A stretch of 19,889 nucleotides of DNA from Candidatus Babeliales bacterium (GCA_041660205.1 JBAZWT010000015.1:1-19889), one strand, 5' to 3'; shown: positions 7,278-14,533, counted from the first letter of the stretch. Notes: generated from the letters alone by a model not told the origin. Made by a program: numbers and translations.

Positions 7278-7434
7278 TTGGATACTCCTTCGACACATTA
7301 TTTTGATCAATTTCGTAAAGCAGCAAAAACAGCTCTTTCAAGCGGCGACGTTTCTCTTCCTCGGACATAATCTTTGGATTAGTTTCGTAGACTCGTGCAT
7401 GTAAGGTTGATCGAACTTTAATTTTTGTTGCCAT
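7258..7434 (-). CDS. 58-codon hypothetical ORF ahead of spoVG
   Basis: A short open frame with an ATG at 7434 and a TGA at 7258-7260, overlapping the SpoVG GTG start by 20 nt in another frame. The product starts MATKIKVRSTLHARV, has a charged centre (MSEEEKRRRLKELF) and a LLLYEID stretch, so it would be basic and mainly helical. The ATG has no clear Shine-Dalgarno. Support comes from its position as first gene of the operon, the tail overlap that would deliver ribosomes to the spoVG site, and the absence of any other gene here. It is not assignable to a family. It could be a leader peptide controlling spoVG rather than a functional protein. Confidence 0.55.
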   Translation of the reverse strand: MATKIKVRSTLHARVYETNPKIMSEEEKRRRLKELFLLLYEIDQNNVSKEYPSAQEDK

Positions 7435-7469
7435 ACAGAAAAGTATGACAAAAATAATATGAACACTCC

Positions 7470-7487
7470 GACGTCTGCGTCGACGTC
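7470..7487. promoter_or_regulatory. GACGTC double palindrome, possible operator of the replication operon
   Basis: The 6-bp palindrome GACGTC occurs twice, at 7470-7475 and 7482-7487, 12 bp apart centre to centre, with TGCGTC between. The pair stands out in AT-rich DNA and lies 36 bp before the first ATG of the minus-strand operon, where a repressor could bind. No good -35/-10 pair was identified around it. Confidence 0.3.
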
Positions 7488-7498
7488 CAATAAAAAGA

Positions 7499-7520
7499 AA
7501 ACCCCTATTGCTAGGGGTTT
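7499..7520 (-). terminator. Rho-independent terminator of the 342-codon gene
   Basis: A perfect 8-bp stem (AAACCCCT at 7499-7506, AGGGGTTT at 7513-7520) with a 6-nt loop is followed on the minus strand by a T-rich run at 7500-7491. It is 30 bp past the stop at 7550 and separates that gene from the replication operon. Confidence 0.8.
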
Positions 7521-7549
7521 ATATAATTTTTTAGATTCTTAAAAATACT

Positions 7550-8575
7550 TTACTTCATAGGCCTAATGACATCTGCAAGTTCTAAATTCACACGATGATA
7601 ATATTTATCAGAATGAATAAGAACATTAAATCCATACACAAAACCATACGAATAATACTGTGCACAAAATACTTTATTCATAGCATCAAAATCTTTTCGT
7701 ATATTTTCATTCTTCCTTGTATTTTCAGAAAACACCTTATATTTTTTTGGATTTAAAAATAATAGATGAAGATTTTTCGCCCTCCCATCTTCAAACGACA
7801 CGGGATTAGCATCATTAACCTGCACAGTCAAAATCATTTTTTCTTTTTTGGTTTTATCATCAATCTTAACATTAAAAGAATAAGCAATGCTTGTGATCTG
7901 CAAAAACTCTAAATTCATTAATCGCTCAATTGTTTGCATTAAGTACCTGCTAACATTCTGAGTCGCTATTATTAAACGTTTTGAATCAGCCTTGCCAATA
8001 CCCATAATATATTTTTTAACGTATCGAACGTTTTCTAAAGTGTTGGTGACCAACCTATAAGTAGAAATTTCTAATTTCAATGCAATAACCATAGGAAATT
8101 CCAGCCCTTCTTTAATACAATTATCAATATCTGGATGTACATAATTTGGACTTTGAAGTAATGCTAGAGCTGCCTCGAGACCTTCACCATAAGCCTCGAC
8201 CTTAGTCTTAAATACATGTCTTAAGGCAAATCTTAATCCAACCTCTCTCCAAGATGGAAAATAGTCTTGAACTTTCAATTGTTCTGACCTCCCAATTTCT
8301 AAACAACATAAAGCCACAGGGTTATTATAAATGTTTGGCCTAATTTGCTTTTCCCAATCATCATATTCACATTCAACAGATTGTTTTAAAGCTAAAATTT
8401 TTTCTAAACAACTACTTTGCTGAATTTCTAGATCTTGAATAATTTGAAAAATGCTCGGAACAGTAAAAACATCATTTAATTTTTCTACACACTCACGCAA
8501 ATCTTTAATAGTTTTTATTTCATTAGAATTTTTGGCCAATCTTTGCACATCTTTAATTACCAACTTAGAAAGCAT
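7550..8575 (-). CDS. orphan cargo protein of unknown function
   Basis: A 341-codon protein (342 if the GTG at 8578 is used; AAAGG is 7 nt before the GTG and 10 nt before the ATG). I do not recognise a family. No signal peptide or membrane segment is seen. The N-terminal two thirds is predicted from pattern to be helical (ends of helices at LKQSVECEYDDWEKQIRP, VGLRFALRHVFKTK, MVIALKLEISTYRLV). The last third alternates beta-like stretches (ITSIAYSFNVKIDD, KMILTVQVND) with a Tyr-rich tail (FCAQYYSYGFVYGFN). It is a self-contained unit, with its own terminator and a dyad in the divergent upstream region, beside the integrase. That is a common place for cargo such as defence or anti-defence genes, but nothing in the sequence proves this. 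Confidence 0.8.
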   Translation of the reverse strand: MLSKLVIKDVQRLAKNSNEIKTIKDLRECVEKLNDVFTVPSIFQIIQDLEIQQSSCLEKILALKQSVECEYDDWEKQIRPNIYNNPVALCCLEIGRSEQLKVQDYFPSWREVGLRFALRHVFKTKVEAYGEGLEAALALLQSPNYVHPDIDNCIKEGLEFPMVIALKLEISTYRLVTNTLENVRYVKKYIMGIGKADSKRLIIATQNVSRYLMQTIERLMNLEFLQITSIAYSFNVKIDDKTKKEKMILTVQVNDANPVSFEDGRAKNLHLLFLNPKKYKVFSENTRKNENIRKDFDAMNKVFCAQYYSYGFVYGFNVLIHSDKYYHRVNLELADVIRPMK

Positions 8576-8626
8576 CACTTCATTACCTTTTCATTAAATA
8601 ATTCATCAACATTTTAACATTTATGG

Positions 8627-8644
8627 TATTCTATAGATAGAGTA
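8627..8644. promoter_or_regulatory. dyad in divergent promoter region, candidate RHH operator
   Basis: TATTCTAT (8627-8634) and ATAGAGTA (8637-8644) form an 18-bp dyad with one mismatch around a central AG. It lies in the 96-bp gap between the divergent orphan gene and the ribbon-helix-helix gene. A weak plus-strand promoter overlaps it (TTTATG at 8620-8625, 17-bp spacer, TATATC at 8643-8648). Autoregulation by the downstream RHH protein would fit. Confidence 0.4.
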
Positions 8645-8674
8645 TATCGCATTATCGAAAAAAATTGAGGAAAT

Positions 8675-8854
8675 ATGGAAACATTAAAAATCTTAACTCG
8701 CATATCAATAGACATACCAACTGAATTGCAACAAAAACTCAAAACATTAGCGGCAATCAATAGAAAAAGTATGCGCACAATTGTTATTGAATCACTTGAA
8801 AAACAAGTTGCTTCTTTAGAAAAAAAGACCACAACCATAACCTTCAACACATAA
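8675..8854 (+). CDS. ribbon-helix-helix (CopG/Arc-type) regulator
   Basis: A 59-codon gene; GAGG lies 5 nt before the ATG. The product has the RHH layout: a beta strand (KILTRISIDIP, residues 5-15), helix 1 (TELQQKLKTLAAINRKS), a short turn and helix 2 (MRTIVIESLEKQVASLEKK), then a polar tail with threonines. RHH dimers bind DNA through the strand and usually repress their own operon. It starts 31 bp after the dyad at 8627-8644 and ends 12 bp before the recombinase start, so the two are probably cotranscribed and it may control integration and excision. It is not a toxin-antitoxin antitoxin on present evidence: the next gene is a recombinase and not a toxin. Confidence 0.8.
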   Translation: METLKILTRISIDIPTELQQKLKTLAAINRKSMRTIVIESLEKQVASLEKKTTTITFNT

Positions 8855-8866
8855 GAGTAAACATCT

Positions 8867-10423
8867 ATGGTATATGCTGTTTTATATGCACGAGTCTCAA
8901 GCGCTGAGCAATCACAAGGGTACTCAACAGACGCGCAAATTAAGCTTCTGCATGAATATGCAAACAAGTGCGGCTACGCGATCAAAAAAGAATTTATTGA
9001 AGCTAAATCAGCAAAGAAAGCTGGGAGAACTCAATTTGGAGAGATGTTAAAGTTTGTAACGACCAACAATAAGATCAAGCATATACTGGTGGAGAAAACG
9101 GATAGGCTCTCCAGAAATTTCTCCGACTGCGTAGACATTAACAATCTTATTGAAAATCACAATGCATTGATTCACTTCGTGAAGGAAGGATCAATTTTGC
9201 ACAAAGATTCTAATTCACAAACTAAATTAATGTATGGTATCCGCGCTGTCATAGCAAAAAACTTTATCGATAATCTGTCCGAAGAAACCAAAAAGGGAAT
9301 GCTGGAGAAAGCTGAGCAAGGAATTTATCCAAGCGTTGCACCATATGGCTACACCAATGTCATCGAAAACAATCGTAAAATTCTCATCCCAGACCCTGCT
9401 GCGGCTCCACATGTAAAGAAAATGTTTGAGCTTTACGCTACTGGTAATTATTCCCTGCTCTCACTTAAGCGTAAAATGCTAGAAGATGGCATGATTTATC
9501 GCAATGGTAAAAACTTTTATAAACACACCATCGAAGTGATACTAAAAAATGAATTTTATACAGGCGTCTTTTATTGGAAAGGTAAACGATACGAAAATGC
9601 ACAGCATGAACCCCTCGTAGACAAAGCCCTCTATCGACAAGTTCAAGCTATCAAGATGAAGCCTGGCAAATATAAATCACGTAAAGGTGAATTTGTTTTT
9701 ACGAATTTAATCCAATGCGGCATGTGTAATTTTTCTATTACCGCTCAAATACAAAAGAAGCGCTATGTTTATTATCATTGCTCTGGTTATAAGGGTAACT
9801 GCAATCAACCCTATCTTCGCGAGGAGCTCATCGATGAACAAATCGGTAACATCATCAATCAAATCAATATACCCTGCGATACTGAACAAGAAATTTTGCA
9901 AGATGCAAAAGATTCACTTCAGGAAAGAATCAACTACCAAAGAACTTGCGCTGAACAAATCGAAAAACAGTTACAACGCGTAGAGAGACATATCAGACAA
10001 TCTTATACTGACAAACTTGATGAAAATATTAGTGAAAGTTTTTGGAAAGAACAAAATAGTCAGTTGCTTGCAGAAAAAAGTCAGCTAGAAATCAAATTAG
10101 CAAGCTACACGAAACCTAAAACAGATCACATGGAAAAAACCATTTCTATTTTAGAACTCGCGAAAAAAGCTTCTCAGCTGTACAAAACAGCCAATCCTGA
10201 GCAAAAGCGGAAATTAATGGGAAATTTATTTTCGAACTGTTCTTTGAAGGATGGATTTATCGATCTGGAGCTGCATGAGCCATACAGCTTAATCTTAGAA
10301 AGTACCAATTCTGGAAATTGGCGTCCCCAATGGGATTTGAACCCATGTCTCCGCCGTGAAAGGGCGACGTCCTGGACCGGGCTAGACGATAGGGACACAA
10401 CATTTTCAAGCTCTTCACCATAA
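8867..10423 (+). CDS. large serine recombinase (element integrase)
   Basis: A 518-codon site-specific recombinase. Resolvase-type catalytic domain at about 1-150, with YARVSSAEQ containing the expected nucleophile Ser11 and VEKTDRLSRN (76-84). Recombinase domain at about 155-262 (APYGYTNV to the ALYRQVQ region). Zinc ribbon with Cys284, Cys287, Cys305 and Cys312. Coiled coil at about 340-415, as in large serine integrases. It should integrate and excise the element. Codons 485-510 read antisense through the whole tRNA-Glu gene, so the natural C-terminus of the element-borne form is likely different; the tail WRPQWDLNPCLRRERATSW is a tRNA by-product. The ATG is preceded by only a weak ribosome site. 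Confidence 0.92.
   Translation: MVYAVLYARVSSAEQSQGYSTDAQIKLLHEYANKCGYAIKKEFIEAKSAKKAGRTQFGEMLKFVTTNNKIKHILVEKTDRLSRNFSDCVDINNLIENHNALIHFVKEGSILHKDSNSQTKLMYGIRAVIAKNFIDNLSEETKKGMLEKAEQGIYPSVAPYGYTNVIENNRKILIPDPAAAPHVKKMFELYATGNYSLLSLKRKMLEDGMIYRNGKNFYKHTIEVILKNEFYTGVFYWKGKRYENAQHEPLVDKALYRQVQAIKMKPGKYKSRKGEFVFTNLIQCGMCNFSITAQIQKKRYVYYHCSGYKGNCNQPYLREELIDEQIGNIINQINIPCDTEQEILQDAKDSLQERINYQRTCAEQIEKQLQRVERHIRQSYTDKLDENISESFWKEQNSQLLAEKSQLEIKLASYTKPKTDHMEKTISILELAKKASQLYKTANPEQKRKLMGNLFSNCSLKDGFIDLELHEPYSLILESTNSGNWRPQWDLNPCLRRERATSWTGLDDRDTTFSSSSP
10319..10396 (-). tRNA. tRNA-Glu (TTC)
   Basis: A full cloverleaf is readable on the minus strand: acceptor GTCCCTA with TGGGGAC (one G-T pair), anticodon stem TCGCC/GGCGG around loop CTTTCAC (anticodon TTC), T arm ATGGG-TTCAAAT-CCCAT, discriminator G, and encoded CCA at 10321-10319. 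It overlaps the 3' part of the recombinase reading frame and is the probable integration target. The gene remains complete, as expected when a crossover falls at the 3' end. Confidence 0.95.
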
Positions 10424-10488
10424 AAAGTGAAGTCGCTATTATTTTATTTCAAATTGATGGCCTTTTGGTGATGGCCTGATAATTACTT

Positions 10489-10523
10489 ACCATTCATTAT
10501 TTCCTATGGGAAAAATAAATGGT
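10489..10523 (-). other. imperfect inverted repeat covering the tRNA-Lys CCA end
   Basis: Bases 10489-10504 pair with 10509-10523 (14 pairs, one bulge, one mismatch, 4-nt loop). The right arm includes the encoded CCA and discriminator of tRNA-Lys. In the precursor this would be a hairpin in the 3' trailer, possibly a processing feature. It could also be a chance dyad. Confidence 0.35.
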
Positions 10524-10595
10524 GAGCCGTGTTGGATTCGAACCAACGACCCACAGCTTAAAAGGCTGTTGCTCTACCAACTGAGCTAACGGCTC
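10520..10595 (-). tRNA. tRNA-Lys (TTT)
   Basis: Minus strand. Acceptor GAGCCGT pairs with ACGGCTC, D arm TAGCTCAGTTGGTAGAGCA, anticodon loop CTTTTAA (anticodon TTT), T arm TTGG-TTCGAAT-CCAA, discriminator A, and encoded CCA at 10522-10520. It is followed 123 bp later by tRNA-Glu on the same strand, probably in one transcript. Confidence 0.96.
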
Positions 10596-10651
10596 TGAAA
10601 TTTCAAATCTTACTTAAACGTATTTTGTAAATTTTCAGAAAGAATACTAAT

Positions 10652-10680
10652 AAGGTACAAAGCTAGGCACTTATTGTCAA
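10652..10680 (-). promoter_or_regulatory. likely promoter of the tRNA-Lys/tRNA-Glu transcript
   Basis: On the minus strand a perfect TTGACA (10680-10675) is followed after 17 bp by TACCTT (10657-10652), a weak -10. Transcription would begin near 10645, about 50 nt before tRNA-Lys. It lies in the gap after the mgtE stop codon. Confidence 0.5.
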
Positions 10681-10696
10681 GAAATTTAAACAAAAA

Positions 10697-12055
10697 TCAC
10701 GATAAAACTAAATAGGCAACGTAACAATAGATAAAAGTTCCCAAAATATCCATGACCGTTGCAAGAAGCGGACCTGCAGAAAAAGCAGGATCTATTCTAA
10801 ATTTTCTTAAAATTATAGGAAAACAGGACCCTAAAACAACCGATACCAGTACAATGAAGCCAAGCGAAGCACTCACTACTATGCTGCCAATTAAATTTTG
10901 ATGAGTAAGATATACTCGTAAAAATGCGATAGTCGATAAAAGCAAGGCAAGCATAAATCCTATGAAAAGTTCACGTCGCAAAAACTTAGCAATGTTTGAT
11001 TCGTTAATATCTCCTGAAGACATGCCCTGAATAACAATTGCTGAAGCCTGACCACTCGTATTTCCACCCATACCCACAAGCATGGCAAGGAAGATGACTA
11101 AAACGGGGTCCAGCATAAGAAAACCGCCATATTGATCAATAACGATACTCGAGATAGATCCAACGATTAAAAGCGAACCTAAAATAAAGCTACGTTTATA
11201 GAGTAAATAGAAAAACGGAATCTCAAAATATGATGTTGTAACCGGAGCACCAGACATTCTTTGAACGTCTTCGGTTGCTTCTTGTTGAATAATATCAATC
11301 AATGTTTCTTCAGGAATTACACCCAGCAAATACATTTGCTCACTCACCACTGGAACGGTCATCATGTGATAGTGAACCATTTTTCGGGCAATACGCTCTT
11401 GGTCTTCTTCGGGCAATGCAAAATATGGTACTTGTTTTAAAATTGTTGAAAGTCGAATAAGTGGAGATTTTAAAACTAAATCTTCTAAGTTAATGTATCC
11501 AACAAGTTTATTTTCTGAATCTGTGACATAAATTTGTCGATGTAAATCAATGTTAGGCTTCAAACGCTGTAATAAAAATATTGCTTTTTCAACCGTCATA
11601 TCTTGAATCAATGTTACAAAATCTAAAGTCATGATCCCACCGGCACTGTCTGGTGGAAACTTAAGAAGCGAAAGAACCTTTTGTTGATCTTTTTTATTTA
11701 AAATATTTAACCATTTTTTCAGATCTTTTTCTGAAAGTTCATCAAATAAATCGGTCAAATCGTCAATTGAAGTCTGTCGTAAAATAAAAGCTTTTTGTTC
11801 ATCATTTAAAAATAAAAGAATTTTTTCTTTAACATAATCATGAACTTCTTCAAACAGCTCAAGCTGCTTTTCTGGAGAAAATTTTATAAACAATCGAGCC
11901 AATTGTTCATCGGAAATATAGGTAAGAATTTTGGCGCTATCGGCAGGATGCATTTCAAGCAGTGATAGCCATAATGATTTACCTTGCTGCGTCTGCCCGT
12001 CTATAACTTCATTGATTTGTTTGACAATCAAATCGGTTATTTTTTTTGATCCCAT
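10697..12055 (-). CDS. mgtE: magnesium transporter MgtE
   Basis: A 452-codon inner-membrane Mg2+ channel of normal length. The N-terminal 130 residues form the charged helical N domain, followed by two CBS domains at about 135-255 (LVGYINLEDLVL, MMTVPVVSEQMYLLGVIPEE) that sense internal Mg2+. The C-terminal pore has five membrane helices from about 290 on. The signature GMGGNTSGQASAIVIQGM and the helix-5 Asp (Asp436 in ATVMDILG), which binds Mg2+ in the Thermus homologue, are both present. GAGGAG lies 6 nt before the ATG. It is a single-gene unit, divergent from rluD. Confidence 0.94.
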   Translation of the reverse strand: MGSKKITDLIVKQINEVIDGQTQQGKSLWLSLLEMHPADSAKILTYISDEQLARLFIKFSPEKQLELFEEVHDYVKEKILLFLNDEQKAFILRQTSIDDLTDLFDELSEKDLKKWLNILNKKDQQKVLSLLKFPPDSAGGIMTLDFVTLIQDMTVEKAIFLLQRLKPNIDLHRQIYVTDSENKLVGYINLEDLVLKSPLIRLSTILKQVPYFALPEEDQERIARKMVHYHMMTVPVVSEQMYLLGVIPEETLIDIIQQEATEDVQRMSGAPVTTSYFEIPFFYLLYKRSFILGSLLIVGSISSIVIDQYGGFLMLDPVLVIFLAMLVGMGGNTSGQASAIVIQGMSSGDINESNIAKFLRRELFIGFMLALLLSTIAFLRVYLTHQNLIGSIVVSASLGFIVLVSVVLGSCFPIILRKFRIDPAFSAGPLLATVMDILGTFIYCYVAYLVLS

Positions 12056-12198
12056 AAAAAACTCCTCGGTAAAGTCCTATTCTGCCTCTCTTTTTTAAAA
12101 GCTTGCATAATATACTGTAGTACATCTTCCCCAAAAAAGACACCTTAATGCTTCAAATGTAAAACTTTTCACGGCAAACACCGTTAAAATGGTATCAT

Positions 12199-12227
12199 TT
12201 GACGATGCAACTCTCTTGCCTTATAGT
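12199..12227 (+). promoter_or_regulatory. sigma70-type promoter of the RluD-family gene
   Basis: TTGACG (12199-12204), a 17-bp spacer and TATAGT (12222-12227). Both boxes differ from consensus at one position. Transcription would begin near 12234, 40 nt before the start codon at 12275. Confidence 0.65.
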
Positions 12228-12274
12228 AAAGATAGACGACAAACGAAAATCGTCATTTCCCAGGAAAATAATAT

Positions 12275-13255
12275 ATGACCACAAAAATAGAATCAGAGCG
12301 CATCCAGCAAGGAGCTTCTTTTGAGCTCACCGTCATGCCAGAGGATGCTGGTCAAAGAATCGATAAGTACATTGCGAGCTACTTCAGTCAATACTCCCGT
12401 TCGTTTTTACAAAAACTTTTTAGCCTCGATCGCATACTTATCAATGCAAAAAAAGTTGCAAAACCAAGCTATGTCTTAAAAGCTGGCGATCAAATTTCAG
12501 TATCTTTTCCTGAAGAAAATAATGAAAACACTCCAAAAGAGATTCCTGACAATATCAACGTTTCAATCATTGCCAAGCAGGAAGATTTTTTAATCATCTC
12601 CAAGCCTGCAGGACTCGTTGTACACGCACCCAATAAAAATTATCAAGAGGTAACGCTTAGCGACTGGGTCGTTGGCACTGATGACGAAATTGCGCATGTA
12701 GGAGTTGTCGACAGACCAGGCATTGTTCATCGGCTTGATAAAGACACCTCAGGTCTTATGATCATTCCTCGAACTAACCAGGCTCATGGCACTTTAACCG
12801 ATATGTTTAAAGAGCGAAAAATTCATAAAACTTATTTGGCTATTGTTGTGGGACATCCACCTGCACAGGGAACTATTGATTTTTTAATTGGACGTCATCC
12901 AGTCACTCGTAACAAAATGATTCATTTTACAGAATTGACTAAACGGCCAACAAGTCGGCAGTCTTTAACTCATTACGAAGTGATAACCTATTTTAAAGAT
13001 TATTCTTTGGTTAAAGTAATGCCAGTCACAGGCAGAACACACCAAATTCGCGTGCATTTTGCAGCAATTGGTTTTCCACTTTTAGCAGATTTTTTATATG
13101 GTAAAAAATCAAAACTTTTAAAACGTCATGCACTTCATGCTCATAAACTAGAATTTGAGTACAAAGGGAAACAGTTCAGTTTCACCTCAGAGCTTGAACC
13201 TGATTTGCAAAAAATTATTGATTCACTTGAAAAAATTTCAGAATCAAAAAATTAA
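12275..13255 (+). CDS. rluD: RluD-family 23S rRNA pseudouridine synthase
   Basis: A 326-codon enzyme that converts uridine to pseudouridine in RNA. An S4 RNA-binding domain lies at about 26-80 (QRIDKYIASYFSQYSRSFLQ). The catalytic domain has the RluA/C/D motif GIVHRLDKDTSGLMI with the catalytic Asp155, and later VMPVTGRTHQIRVH and HALHAHKLEF. S4 plus this motif points to RluD or RluC; RluD is favoured but the exact uridines modified cannot be read from sequence. AGGA lies 9 nt before the ATG. The gene ends 3 bp from the convergent gene at 13259. Confidence 0.9.
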   Translation: MTTKIESERIQQGASFELTVMPEDAGQRIDKYIASYFSQYSRSFLQKLFSLDRILINAKKVAKPSYVLKAGDQISVSFPEENNENTPKEIPDNINVSIIAKQEDFLIISKPAGLVVHAPNKNYQEVTLSDWVVGTDDEIAHVGVVDRPGIVHRLDKDTSGLMIIPRTNQAHGTLTDMFKERKIHKTYLAIVVGHPPAQGTIDFLIGRHPVTRNKMIHFTELTKRPTSRQSLTHYEVITYFKDYSLVKVMPVTGRTHQIRVHFAAIGFPLLADFLYGKKSKLLKRHALHAHKLEFEYKGKQFSFTSELEPDLQKIIDSLEKISESKN

Positions 13256-13258
13256 TAT

Positions 13259-13885
13259 TTATGGCTGAAACTGCTCAGACTTATCCTTGTCGTGAAAAAT
13301 GGTAGAAATTTTTTTATGCATAATATTAAATTGTCGATGGCCGCTAGTCAAAGATACTTCATTGCCTGATTGCAAAACTAACGTATTATTCGACTTATCA
13401 TCTTGCTGCACAACAAGAAGCGACATATTATTTGGCTGATCCAAAAGATGAATTTGTCGCACGGCGTAACTACAATCTTTCCAAATATCTTCAAAGGTTA
13501 GATTAATAATTTTATCATCATATTTCTGATCAAAAACTTTAACACAAACACCCGACGCATGCAGCTCGTCAAGTAACCATGATGACGATGATGGTTGATA
13601 TGCAGCATCATGACTGATCAAAACATGAACAGGAATGCCGCATTGGTGCAGCTCTTGTAGCCTTCTGCTCAAAACATGATCATTAAATTGATGTGTTACA
13701 AAAAAAACATTCTTAATTTTTGACGATTCTTTCTGCGTTGCATCAAAGACTTGTTTTAAAAAAAATTCCTGTACCCCATCACGATATTGCATCAACGCTT
13801 TCATACATGGGCGTAGCATTGCACATGCAGGCATGGAAATAAAAACTAGAGATAAAATCATTATTTTAAGCAGACTGTTTTTCAT
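13259..13885 (-). CDS. exported PLD-like protein without HKD motif (degenerate paralogue)
   Basis: A 208-codon protein with a signal peptide (MKNSLLKIMILSLVFISMPACA). The start is placed at the ATG 13885, with AAGGA 9 nt upstream. The segment NVFFVTHQFNDHVLSRRLQE followed by CGIPVHVLISHD copies the pattern of its two neighbours (Y/F-x-F-T/N-D-x-x-x-A/S-x-x-L, then RGV-V-V-V-x-D), so it is a member of the same tandem family. The HxKxxxxD catalytic motif and the G-S-x-N strand cannot be found downstream, so it is probably catalytically dead or has another role, such as binding. The 3' half diverges. Confidence 0.75.
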   Translation of the reverse strand: MKNSLLKIMILSLVFISMPACAMLRPCMKALMQYRDGVQEFFLKQVFDATQKESSKIKNVFFVTHQFNDHVLSRRLQELHQCGIPVHVLISHDAAYQPSSSSWLLDELHASGVCVKVFDQKYDDKIINLTFEDIWKDCSYAVRQIHLLDQPNNMSLLVVQQDDKSNNTLVLQSGNEVSLTSGHRQFNIMHKKISTIFHDKDKSEQFQP

Positions 13886-13911
13886 CAAATTTTCCTTTTG
13901 CTGTAATATAT

Positions 13912-14499
13912 TTAGATAAGAATATCTTCTTGCGTATCTTCTTGCAAATCAATTGCACCTCGCCCAGGGCTTATTCGATTTACCAACTGCAAAAAACATT
14001 GCTGATACTCTTGTATAGCAGAAACATCATCTGTAACAATGACGTTTTCATCATGCAGATTTGATGCTGAAGCAGTACAGTTAAACGATCCTGTCCAGAG
14101 CAGTCCTTTATTTGTTTTTTCATTCAATCCAAAAATAAAAAATTTGTTGTGCATGATCGGTGTTGTAAATGCATTAAAACTCAGCGGCGTTGTATGAACA
14201 AATACGATGACTCCATTCTTTTGTAAAAAAGATCCTTTGCCATACCGCTCACCCATAGAAATCTGATCAAGCACAATTCTGACTTTAACTCCACGCACAT
14301 ATGCATCAACTAACGCTTGAGCTATAGTTTTATCGGTAAACATGTAGATCGCGCAATCAATTGATTTGCGTTCTTCTTTTATTAATTTGATGAGCTGTGA
14401 GCGTATGTCGTCACGCGGTGTAAAAAAAACCTGGCTCAGTCCGTTAAGACAAGAAATATATAAAAAGAAACTAACGATCATCCATTTTTTAAAATTCAC
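13912..14499 (-). CDS. exported phospholipase D-like protein with altered HKD motif
   Basis: A 195-codon protein; GTG start at 14499 with AAAGGG close upstream. The N-terminal hydrophobic stretch (MIVSFFLYISCLNGLS) is a likely signal peptide. The single-HKD PLD plan is clear: SIDCAIYMFTDKTIAQALVD, RGVKVRIVLDQ, then MHNKFFIFG (His117, Lys119) and TGSFNCTASA. The Asp expected five residues after Lys is Gly124, so the HxKxxxxD motif is incomplete. Intact single-HKD enzymes such as Nuc dimerise to cleave phosphodiester bonds; activity here is doubtful. It is cotranscribed with its two paralogues on the minus strand. Confidence 0.85.
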   Translation of the reverse strand: MNFKKWMIVSFFLYISCLNGLSQVFFTPRDDIRSQLIKLIKEERKSIDCAIYMFTDKTIAQALVDAYVRGVKVRIVLDQISMGERYGKGSFLQKNGVIVFVHTTPLSFNAFTTPIMHNKFFIFGLNEKTNKGLLWTGSFNCTASASNLHDENVIVTDDVSAIQEYQQCFLQLVNRISPGRGAIDLQEDTQEDILI

Positions 14500-14533
14500 G
14501 ACACCCTTTTTTATTAGCGTTATATGCTCTTAC

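Larger units (their letters stand above)
2769..10423. mobile_element. integrative element at tRNA-Glu (satellite- or plasmid-like)
   Basis: The span carries a serine recombinase at the tRNA-Glu end, a ribbon-helix-helix regulator, a SpoVG-family gene, an ATPase/primase replication pair and several phage-type small genes, all tightly packed. The right edge is supported: the recombinase frame runs into the 3' end of tRNA-Glu, which is complete. The left edge given here is only the end of the last recognisable element gene. No second copy of the tRNA-Glu 3' end was found, so the element may continue past the ankyrin genes and out of the window. No structural, large-terminase or conjugation gene is visible. 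Confidence 0.65.

Noticed and set aside
8614..8967. A 117-codon minus-strand open frame across the RHH gene and the recombinase start.
   Set aside because: It overlaps two well-supported plus-strand genes and the promoter region, and its Cys/Ser-rich composition is typical of an antisense frame.
8675..10423. RHH gene as the antitoxin of a toxin-antitoxin pair.
   Set aside because: The gene that follows is a recombinase, and the divergent neighbour is a 341-codon protein unlike known toxins.
10319..10423. The last 35 residues of the recombinase as a novel functional domain.
   Set aside because: They are the antisense translation of tRNA-Glu and its flank.
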